Part shown: in pieces, positions 35,901-45,454 of the stretch
How positions within the stretch are numbered: the first letter of the stretch is position 1
How the letters are laid out: every line of letters begins with the position of its first letter
Source of the DNA: Rostrohypoxylon terebratum
Taxonomy: Eukaryota; Ascomycota; Sordariomycetes; Xylariales; Hypoxylaceae
DNA: 64,000 nucleotides
Assembly (NCBI GenBank): GCA_022497145.1
Contig: MU385906.1
Span: 1-64,000, forward strand
Reading direction: 5' to 3'
Made by a program: the position numbers and the translations under genes
The notes under the pieces: model-generated
The model's database searches: none
What the model was told of the DNA's origin: nothing
What the model saw: the letters and a program-made list of their open reading frames with translations, nothing else

Positions 35901-38646
35901 CGGATTCCAATTCACCGAATTTCGGAAATTGAAACGCCCAGCCTCAACCTCCCACAATAAAGATATATGCATGTGTAGTTGGAGTGAAGCAGGCTGATCC
36001 GGCTTCTTCCAACGGCTCGGAAATAGACCAATGACAGCCAATGTGTAGCGATGCTTACAACGACTCATACCTAACAGCCTCGGATAGCTCACGCAAGATG
36101 TCGTCAAATTGGTCATAACAAAGCTTAGCGCGGTTTGATCTAAGATCGAAAAGTAAGCTCGATGTTAAAGCGGTCACGTTAAACGGGACTCCCGATCAAC
36201 GTCGACGTTTTCCTTCATGGTCGCTCTTCCTACCATGCCACTCATTTGATATTATTGTCCATATGTACGAGCTCTCCTTCCTCTTAGACTTACCGCAACA
36301 ATACCGAGTCGATGAGTTAGGCATAAAGTCCACAAATGTCTAGGTTACGGAGAACACAATTAACTGAAAGTAGGCATATTTCCATAACAGGTGACACTTT
36401 TTTCTTTTGGCTCTCCAATAAGTCATATCCGGGTCTTCTTAGATGACAGTACGGTACGATGATCCCCATAGCGTTATGCCGTGGAGATCCATCCAATCTT
36501 CGTTGAGGAAGAAGCGAAGCTTGATGCGTAGCTGCCAAGCCGAGAATAACGCCTTCATATCAAGTATCATCATGCATATATCACATTACTAGGTACCTAA
36601 TCTGACATCGGCGTTGCAGGTAAGTGATACTCATGATGCCTATTTCCGAACTGATTCATGATTAATCGCTAGGTTAGGTATATCGTCGAATGGTTTCCGT
36701 CGCTGTCCGAAGAAGCCTGCATATGATAGAAACCATCTTCCTGGCCTTTCCGAGCTTTTCAGGGAGATACGCCTTATGATAGCGCGTATAGACGGCATCA
36801 CTGCAGTGAGCAAAAAACGCATTGTCATTGTCAAATTAAGTAAGAAATTAAACCAATAATTCCAAGGTTCTTGTTAGTTCTTAACCTAGCTGCCTAGGTA
36901 TGTACTTGAACTTATATTCTTGTAATATGTGTAACTGGAGTGACATTTCTTGGCTCTAGTCGAAACTTGACACTAAATTCATGCAGTAGTACTCGTCAAT
37001 CTCGGCTCTTTTAGGTGAAGCTTGAGAGATGAGCAAACCGTGGAATACCTATACTAATCCATGTTCCACGGGCCACGCTATTAGGCAACCGGCTGTTACT
37101 TTCTGTCCTCGAATTTACATGGGTTTCATTGCCATGTACTACTGTGTATAGTCTAACATATCCCTTGAGATACCTATATAGGTAGCTTACACGTCTTTTA
37201 GCGAATAGTAGGCATGGATCAGATACTCTAGGGATAGATGATAAACAGTGTATCACGGTAGTATTAGCACTAATCCGCATAAGCTCCATTTATCTCGACG
37301 CTATTCGTGAGCCTCAGCTCGTGGGGACAGTTTACGTAGGGGGGTTTTTCGAGATATTTCGGACGCCAAACTAGTAAGCATAATACTACCGTTTTTACCA
37401 TGAATTATCTAGTTTCATGAGTTTCATTTGATGATATTTACAATTATACGACATATGAATACGCAATTTTATATTGTTGCTTTTAAAGACGGAGGTACCC
37501 GACTCCAACTCTCTGAGTTGTTGGCATAAAATAACAGACATAAAAGTAAATCTCAAATAACAACATAATCAAACTCGATTCCGGTTACCTTTTGAGCTTT
37601 CCTATTGAATCAACACTTTCCCGGTACTAACTCGAGTACCATTAGGTCTATAATAGATTCTAAAAGTTTACCCGAAACGGCCACAGTCTTGAATATCTGC
37701 CGTGTCTATATGCCGTCATCAAAAACAAGAAGTTCTGTTCACATCGAGATCCTTGTTGAATTCGTGGTCATAATCTTGGATATATGAAGATAGTTGCTGA
37801 TCTATGGACTCGGTGGGACACGTGCGGCATCGAAGCCGCACCTAGCATGGGGGCAGCATTCCAAAGGCTTGGTAGCTAGCTAGGTACGGTCCGAAAAGAC
37901 TCAACCATTGGTAAAGATTTACGCGGGCATTCACTTTAGCGTGCGGCTATACTAGCGTACTTCTTCGAACCCGCTTTTCGAAATACTATTGGGAGATTCA
38001 AGGGGTTTCGGGGCCGTAGACTGTAGTTCAATATACTAGGTATACTATGTAATCGTCACGGGAAGCATATAACCGCTCGGTATTCGGTGAAACTACATGT
38101 GTCGGTTTGTTACGCATCGCGTGAATCTTTTTTTACGATAGTTAGAGTTATGGAACTCCCCCCTTTCCTCTTAGTAATTACATGCCAATTAGTATATATA
38201 TTATATGTATCGTGGTGATGATAAAAAAAAAACCTCATACTCGGGCCTTGGCGCGACGTAACCCAACAACACACTAATTCAATCTTTCGAGGCAAACGAG
38301 CTAGGTACCTAGTTAACCACGCGATGTTACATGTGATTGCATTCGTCATTGAAAAGGTTGTAGTATGTTATGGACTAGTTAGCTACGTCTTTATTTGGGT
38401 ATCTAGGAGGTTAAGTATTTGTTAAGGGGCATAGAAGATACAACAGCGTCATGTTATTATTAGACGATGTAGATATCTGTAAGACTTACGAGGTAGTGTG
38501 CTATCTTATACTTATTAAATAGGTCCCTAAGCAATCGGGTATACACAATGCTTATGACGAATTATTCTAGATGAACTACCTAGTCCTAGGTCCTATGTAC
38601 ATATCCACCTAAGGGTTTCTCAATAGGAGGCAAGGGGGAATATCTT
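32925..38646. other. 5.7-kb gene desert
   Basis: No gene can be supported. The 32925-33650 part is open on the minus strand (267 codons, 32845-33648) but without domain or splice signals, and it overlaps the kinase-like gene in another frame. It probably includes that gene's promoter and leader. An AAAATA array lies at 34911-34967. The 36000-38600 part is AT-rich with TAGGTACCTA words and stop codons in all frames. It could contain decayed mobile DNA, but I recognise no element. Confidence 0.5.
34911..34967. repeat. AAAATA-type hexamer repeat
   Basis: Tandem AAAATA units with some AAAATG variants over about 57 bases in a gene-free region. Confidence 0.85.
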
Positions 38647-41600
38647 TCAATATATCCAACCGATCCGGCGGTGCAGATCGAGATCGTAGCGAAACTCGAG
38701 ATCCTCCACCTTGTCTGTCAGCCAAGTAGTGTCGTCAGCGCTGGGATCTTTTTTAAGTATGTCAACGAGCTGCATGGCAGTCCTGCGCCTATCACTCTCA
38801 TGGTGGATACCTTTGTTGGTTTCCATCAGTTCGAGCATGGATCTGAGCTCCTTCTCTGCTTCACTATACAAGTTTCGGTTTGCCAGGTTCTCAGCTTTGT
38901 AGCCCCGTACTCGTAGCACATCTGGATGGTCTTCGCCTTGGGTTGTGTTGAGGACGGCAATACACTTGTCGTAGACCGTGCCGGCGACGTCAAAACGACC
39001 TTGCATATCATAGACTTGGCCTAATTGCGACCAGCACTTCTGAGTGGTAGGGTGGTCGCGACCAAGCCGTTCTAGGTGATTATGGAGGGCACGGTTGAAG
39101 AGTTCGTCGGCATCGTCATACTTGCCCTGTCTTAACCGAATCGATGCTAAAACCTCGTAGGCCTCTGTCGTCTTTATGTAGTTGGCACCAGCCATATTTT
39201 CATATGATAGGAGAGCACGTCTCATATTGGCCTCTGCTTCGTCGTAGAATCCAACTTCAGCTAGATCTTTAGCGAGTTGCTGAACTGCGTCTAGTGTACC
39301 CGGGTCATTATGCCCAAGCCGGTATTCCTGCACGGCTACGATCTGCTTCGAGATGGCCAATTCCTCCTCCGGCGTAGATTGGTCGTGTGCCATATCCTTT
39401 AATAGCTTCAGTGCTTCAACGTCCACCTCATCACCGAGGAATTGTTCTTCCGACATTGATGCTGTTGATTCCGACAACATATCGTTATTGGCCTGGATGA
39501 GTTCTTCGCACTCAGCCCGAACATCGTCACCAGATGCGCGACGAGTGATAGCGAGACGCATTTTTGCTCTCCGGGTGACAGAGACACTCCCATCATTCCG
39601 ACTGACTAGCAAGTTGTAGTACTTAACTGCGTCCCCAGTTCGGCCCTGGTTTTCACATATCTGACCCATCAAATCTAAGTCAATCTCCCAGTCATGCGAC
39701 GCGTGGATATTAGCTTCGATTATTTGATAACATCGAGACATAACAGCCGCCAGGTCGCACTCAGCAAAAGAGGCATCAACCGATTTGTCTTCTTCCCTAA
39801 GCTCCTGTAATGACTTGGCAGCGGAGAGCGCAGACTCGCAAGCTATCTGGCTAGCGCATTGGCGTTGGTCGCCTGAAAGAAGGCGGCAACTATGTTCGAG
39901 AACCACACTTTTGGTGATGAGGTACCTCTGGTCTTCAGTTAAGGCTACCAATGAATTATGCTCGAGCTCTCTTATGGCAGCCATCATATTGCCCGCTAGA
40001 GCTAGTTAACACAATGTGAGTCAATGGGATCGCGGGGACGTACGGTATTTCCTCGTGAATGAAGAAGATACAAATATTGATAAGCAAACCGACTCCATTT
40101 TGAGGACACAGCAAACCTGGAAAATAATGAAAGAAAGGGGCTGCCGAAGTTTAGAGGCATTGGGTACATGATTTATGGTGTTTCGCAACAAGTTCTCGAT
40201 TCGAGTCAGCTCGTTTTCCAATGAAGTGGTGGGTTTTTCCTTCCCAGCACCTAGTGAGTCCTGGAAAAGTTGCATATATCTCTGTACGGTTGTATGTGTT
40301 TTAGAGATATAAGAGGCTGCAGCATTAAGAGCTAAGGGTACATGTTGAAGAGATCTCGATAGTTTGTCCAAATCGCGTTCTGAATATTTTTTTAGCTAGT
40401 TCGACATCTACAGGCGAGGATAAATACGGACCATTGGCATCTGAAAGACCTGTAGATGCCTTCAAGAGTGAAAAGGACTCTTCGGGACTGAAAGGGTGTA
40501 TCTGGTGAGTTTGGACGAAGTTCCACTCAATTGGCCGCCTCGAAGTGATTATGCAGTGTCCATGAGAACAAGTCGTCCGAGGGATGCATCTCATGATATC
40601 ATGATCGCCCACATGCTCGAGGCCGTCAATTATAACCAACCATTCAGAGTTCTCAGTGCTCTGAAACCACTCCATAACCGCCTTGAGGGTTTGGTTTAGC
40701 TGGTCCTTGCTAAGCTTCGCACTGGATGGTGAATCATCTAAGATTTGAGAAAACATCTTAGAACTTGGACCATGGAGTTGCTGACGAAGAGTGCTTGCGA
40801 TTTCTACAAGACCTTGCTCGATAGATTGGCGGCTGGTAGCTGGGATCCAGAAGACAGAAGTAAAGCGATCCCGATGCGAGTGTGCAAATTCTTGAGCAAT
40901 CTCAGTCTTTCCCATCCCAACGGGCCCGAAGAGATTGACGGAGGCACAAGTGTTACTCCGCGGAAGTGAGAATTCCTCGATTAGTGTTTTACGAAGGAAT
41001 TCGAGTTCCTCTGACCTGCCTACGAATCTCTTGTTTCGGGGCGGCAAGCGGGGATCGTGGATACGAAAGTCATCTCGTCCTGTAATGCTGGATATCTGTC
41101 CTTCAGCTACAAGTCTTCATTAGCAATATCCGCGGTATCTTCAGCAGTGACATTTCTATACCCTCCGCGCTTTGGACTCTTCTTATATAGTCAATGGGAA
41201 CTTCTCCTATAAGCGTGTTACTATTCAGAAGTTAAAATGCCCGGTGGCAAAATTTACCTCTGGTTCTCTTGCGCTTCTCCCAATTATCCTGAGATCGCTT
41301 GGTTGATTCATGACACAGACGCAATAATTCGCGAGACACCTTTTTATATTCTGGGTTTTCGCGACTGCTGAACCTGCACATATCTCGATGACTAGCGTGG
41401 ATGATGTCCATCCTGTCACCGTATGAGGATCTCGCGGAGGGCTTAGGTACAATCTTCCCCTAGTTAGTTATTTTGGTAGATCTAAGAGCTATCTAATCTA
41501 CGTACTATGTTTGATATGGTAGTTGGAATATCTTCATAGTACGAGACGATAGAGATATTGTCGCTCAAAGCCTTGAAAGGCTGTAGCCGGCTTTGCAAGC

Positions 41601-42308
41601 TTAGGGTCTGGTTTTCTAGGTGCTTGATCAGACTTGGATTGCCCACTTTAGCGAAGTCGACAATGTTGGCAATAATCCTGGGCCATTCTAGTTGATCTAG
41701 GGATGATATTGTCTCATTGTGAGGTGTCCCTAGGAATACTATTCCAGTGGTAGAAATGGAGAGCGCCAATAGGTTTGGGTCCTTATCCTGACTGGAAAAA
41801 ATAAGAGCGCTCTTAATGAGGATCCCTCCAAGGCTATGACCAACGAATATAAGTGGCCGATCAGAACAGTCCTTACGAAAACTCGCTAGATCTAATAAGA
41901 GCGACTGGGAATGACGATAGAGAGTCCTCTGGGTTAGATATTCGGGCGTCGGGGCGAAAGACTTGTACCCATAAGAGAGTATGCGAACATTGAGCTGATC
42001 CGCTTCCGCATCTAAAGGTAGGAATTCCCTTGGCCAGGAACGTGTTTCTTTAGACTCTTCATCAACCCAGTCCCAGGTCCGGATACGGTCTCCAGCTAAA
42101 CCATGGACGAAGCAGATGCTATTATCTAGTCAATGGAAGATTGAACGGTCAAAGTTTCATACCAAACATACTCGATAGTGGCGCTATCCGACCCGTATAG
42201 TTGAACAAGGCCACTATTATTATCCTGCGGACGATTTTGGCGCTGCTTTCGTCGTAGTGCGCGGGTCACAGGGGCAATAAAGCCCCAGAGAATGCCGTAA
42301 GTATCCAT
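38647..42308 (-). CDS. NLR-like STAND protein: alpha/beta-hydrolase, NB-ARC, TPR (frameshifted)
   Basis: Exons on the minus strand: 42172-42308, 41506-42118, 41258-41459, 41162-41206, 40044-41106 and 38647-40001, for about 1137 aa. The N-terminal effector is a serine-hydrolase fold: ICFVHGLAGDRIRTW oxyanion region, then GHSLGG with the nucleophile near Ser141. The NB domain has Walker A GPVGMGKT (about 393-400) and Walker B LVIIDG (about 489-494). The last 450 residues are TPR repeats of the NLR sensor type. Fungal proteins built this way are STAND ATPases related to heterokaryon-incompatibility and immune receptors. Odd feature: in exon 5 the frame shifts by one base at an A7 run (T7 at 40387-40393 on the plus strand). 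With six A the frame continues into the expected PLALNAAASYI block; as given it stops soon after. This may be a null allele or a base-calling error. The last intron (40002-40043, 42 nt) is short and is the least certain junction. Confidence 0.75.
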
Positions 42309-42971
42309 CAAACTTCATCTCTCGAAGGCCCCTGAAACGTTTCCGCACAATTTATCTTAAGATGGCCATGTCATAGGTAGTGGTTGCTAGAACAGGATCG
42401 AAGAACTTGTTGATATTGGGTAAATTGCGAAACTTTCCAAGGGTTAGAGGAAGAATCCAATACTTTAGGGCAGTGCTGAGGGTGCTGAGGGGCAAAGACG
42501 TCACAGGACCCAGGTGACCAGTGAGTGGTCAGCCCAGAGTCCTAGAGTGCTGGAAGTACGCCACTTCAAAGTGCCTAGCTGCTCAGGGCTGGAAATACCT
42601 ACCTAGTGGCTTGAAGAAGGCGAAAAAAGAATAGAGGGAGCCAAGTATATTTATTACATGATACGTAAGACTTAAGTAGGAAGTGGCCACTCATAACGAT
42701 TATAGTAGATTCATCATATGAAGCATGTAAATCTACCTACCTATCTACCAGGCTACCTAGGTCCTAGGTCCTATGTAGGCAAGTACCTATGCTATAATTA
42801 GGTCAAGAGCCAACGTTACTGGTGCGCCCGTGTGATCTCTTGCTCGCGGTTACTCCGGGGGGGGTATCTATGAGTAGCACGGATTTTTCGAGTGACGAGA
42901 ACAAGAGTCACAATCATGAATAAATGCCATCCGCTAATGTGCCCGCCATTTTCCAATAAATTACACCGCGT
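42309..42971. other. Spacer between the NLR-like gene and the 321-aa protein gene
   Basis: The 663 nt contain the NLR-like promoter and the 3' end of the next gene. There is a TACCTAGGTCCTAGGTCCTA word cluster (about 42753-42773). No gene seen. Confidence 0.5.
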
Positions 42972-43937
42972 TTACGCATATAATATTATATCGTCGTCGC
43001 CATTACCATAAGTATTGTTAAGAGGGACCTCAACAGGTTGGTCGTGAATCCCGACGTTTCCTCCCAGATACGCCTCGTGATCGCCGGGAAGTCTACTTGG
43101 AGGGAATGCAACAGTCATGGTGCCTGGTTGAAGAAATTCGTCCTTCCCCGTGATAATGATGTCGTCCAAGGAGGTCTTCCTAGACTGAAAGAAAGCCTTA
43201 GGTCCAGATTGGAGCATGGCTTTGAGCAAGAACTGGGGCTTCCGAGTCATCTGCAAGTATCCACAGGCTACCACGACCTCTCCTTCATAAGTTCCCTCTG
43301 TCTCGGAAACTTTTGTGCTACTGGTGGAGATGCGAGTGCCTATGTCCGGCGAGACGGGGGGTCCCCCAAGTGCCGCCACTGCTTCCTTAGGAATCTCCGT
43401 CTTCACGCCGCTGTCTTCTCTTTCATATGCATCAATGTTCAGACTCATGTCCATTGCACATATAATGCTAACAATGACCCCTAGTTTCCCATGAGGGTAT
43501 TTTGTAAAATATTCAAAGATCGGGCGGGAATATTCGTCGTGTTTTAATAATTGTTCGATTCGGTGAGGCGCTTGGTCGATAGTCAAACGGCGAAAGCCTG
43601 GAATTGCTGCAGCTCGTCTGTTTGATTTTGAACTAGAATGAAGTAACGCAAGAGCCTTCGTGATGGCCACTTCAGCATCTGTTCCACGTGCGCTCTCGAG
43701 TAGCACCCTGGCATCTTTCGCTTTGACTCCCTGTGGGTAGAGATTCCGGTCAAGTTCGCGGAGGTCTGGGCCATCAGGCGGAAGGTTTGGGTAGATGTGA
43801 CCTTCGGCTGGGCGCTTCAGGGGATTCTCTACGTCGCCGGGTTTAGCTGATGTGAATGGTACGGCCCGTCCCAGAAGGTAGTTGACCTTGTCTTGAGTTG
43901 CAACCTCAGAGAGAATGAAGTACGGCTTTGGTGCCAT
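42972..43937 (-). CDS. Unrecognised 321-aa protein inside the NLR/CHAT cluster
   Basis: Intronless, starting at the first ATG (43937) after a TTG-opened frame. I do not recognise the family. What can be seen: an N-terminal FILSEVATQDKVNYLLGR block, a Pro-rich segment (about 35-60), helices around 75-105, then KYPHGKLGVIVSIICAMDMS and GEVVVACGYLQMTRKPQ. These last two look like amphipathic beta-strands flanking a Gly/Ser-rich loop. There is no signal peptide and no clear membrane helix. It is co-oriented with the NLR-like gene, and a CHAT protease gene lies on the other side. In fungi, gasdermin-like pore-forming proteins are often encoded beside protease genes, so that is one hypothesis for this protein. 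It is based on context and a weak beta-rich pattern only. Real coding is supported by length and codon use. Confidence 0.65.
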   Translation of the reverse strand: MAPKPYFILSEVATQDKVNYLLGRAVPFTSAKPGDVENPLKRPAEGHIYPNLPPDGPDLRELDRNLYPQGVKAKDARVLLESARGTDAEVAITKALALLHSSSKSNRRAAAIPGFRRLTIDQAPHRIEQLLKHDEYSRPIFEYFTKYPHGKLGVIVSIICAMDMSLNIDAYEREDSGVKTEIPKEAVAALGGPPVSPDIGTRISTSSTKVSETEGTYEGEVVVACGYLQMTRKPQFLLKAMLQSGPKAFFQSRKTSLDDIIITGKDEFLQPGTMTVAFPPSRLPGDHEAYLGGNVGIHDQPVEVPLNNTYGNGDDDIILYA

Positions 43938-44123
43938 ATTCAAGAAGATTGTGGATTGTGTTCTTGCGCGATACCTAATGTTAACAAGTAAGAAGAGTAG
44001 TGAGTCAACTGCGATCGATAGTGACTATGTCTATGACTATGACTATGACAGTTTACTCCTTAAGGCTTGCAAAATTCTAAGGCCATGAGAGCACAGCACC
44101 TACCTATATACCTATATATCTAC

Positions 44124-44450
44124 CTAGGACCTAATATAGGTAAAGCACCTAGGTACCCAGATAGGGACATAACTACCACACATCCTTGTAACTGCTGAAC
44201 ATTGCCAGAAGGCATTGCTTTGGGGTATGACGGGATCTCTCAGCCGGCTACGAACTTGTTCGATTTCTCCAATATTGCGCCTCATTTTGCCGCCGCCCAC
44301 CGATGACTCGACGGACTCGAGTGGATCTGGCCCCCAAAAAGACTCATAAGAGCCAATTAGCTTAAGGGAATTCACCCACCACTTCACGTTAATAGGGCTC
44401 GCAAAGTCTTGCGGTGGTAGGGTGGTCGCAATCGATGACGAATGTGACAT
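44124..44450 (-). CDS. Possible small or truncated protein of 108 aa
   Basis: The frame opens with ATG at 44450 and its first 85 residues look protein-like (PPQDFASPINVKWWVNSLKL, then YESFWGPDPLE, then RNIGEIEQVRSRLRDPVIPQ). The last 20 run into the intergenic TACCTAGGTGC word and are probably not coding. It may be the first exon of a gene whose rest is lost, or a gene remnant. I do not recognise it, and I could not connect it by a frame-keeping splice to the 321-aa gene downstream. Confidence 0.3.
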   Translation of the reverse strand: MSHSSSIATTLPPQDFASPINVKWWVNSLKLIGSYESFWGPDPLESVESSVGGGKMRRNIGEIEQVRSRLRDPVIPQSNAFWQCSAVTRMCGSYVPIWVPRCFTYIRS

Positions 44451-44770
44451 GCATCGTGACTTGTCTACACCTTAAAGTGTTCGTAGATTTTTTTTTCTCG
44501 GAAAAAAAAAGAGAAACAGCATTGGAGATTCAGATATACCGAAATACAGTCTGTGGACATCCAGGTAGTAAAAGGTAGTAAATAATAGTAACATTTGAAC
44601 CAATCCACAAGCGGGCCGACCCCTAACCTAACTCTAACTTTTTAATCCACTCTCATCCGCAACCTTATTCCGGTGATCGGGAAAGATCTAGGTAACATCG
44701 ATGCACAGTGTAATCACGAGGTTCCTCTTCGGTACATACTAGTCATACTAGTACCTACTCATAGGGGAGG

Positions 44771-44858
44771 AATATCTAAATATCTAAATATCTAAATATC
44801 TAAATATCTAAATATCTAAATATCTAAATATCTAAATATCTAAATATCTAAATATCTA
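44771..44858. repeat. AATATCTA octamer tandem array, 11 copies
   Basis: Eleven perfect head-to-tail copies of AATATCTA plus a degenerate twelfth, upstream of the CHAT gene. Copy number is likely variable. Confidence 0.95.
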
Positions 44859-45454
44859 AATCTAAATGCTTCGATGTTTTAATGTTCGAAAAATTGCTAC
44901 CTTAAGATTTCAAGTTTGTTTTTCTTAGATATAAAAAAGCATATCTACTAACCTAGGACCTAAGTAATTTACCCTTTTCTTGGAATTGCTCGTCGAATCA
45001 AACACGGCAATGGATGTCATATGGGTGTTTTCGGTAAGGGGCTGCGGCTCACACCGTCTTTGCCACCACAACGCCTACCTACTAGGTAACATAGATGGAT
45101 GATCCATGGATGTCTACAAATTTGCCAGGCTCCAGGCTGCCAGAGAGCAGACCGGGCTAAGCTAGGTACGTTATAGAATACTATGGAATATACAGTAATT
45201 ATAGGTGCCTGTAAGTGGGTGGTATTGGCGAAGTGTTCTTCAGCCACGTCTCATTAATTACCTGGAGCTACTAGAGTCTAGTATTGGGGTCTAAATCAGA
45301 CCCAGCTCCAGAAACTCCCCAAATGGTCCCAAAGGCTTTCCCAACATCTTAAGCCTTCTTCTCTTCTCAAAGAGAGCCTCAACTGTACTAATAAAGTGGT
45401 TAAATACATGGTATTCCTCTCTAACATGTCTACATCATCGATGTTACGCCCGAA

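Larger units (their letters stand above)
43938..45454. other. Spacer with a short ORF and an 8-bp tandem array
   Basis: Apart from the 108-codon frame at 44124-44450 and the AATATCTA array at 44771-44858 this spacer holds only TAGGTACC words (44100-44160) and a T9/A9 inverted stretch at about 44488-44510. The right end carries the promoter of the CHAT gene. Confidence 0.5.

Noticed and set aside
44767..44870. CRISPR-like array
   Set aside because: The repeats are head-to-tail octamers without spacers, and the genome is eukaryotic.
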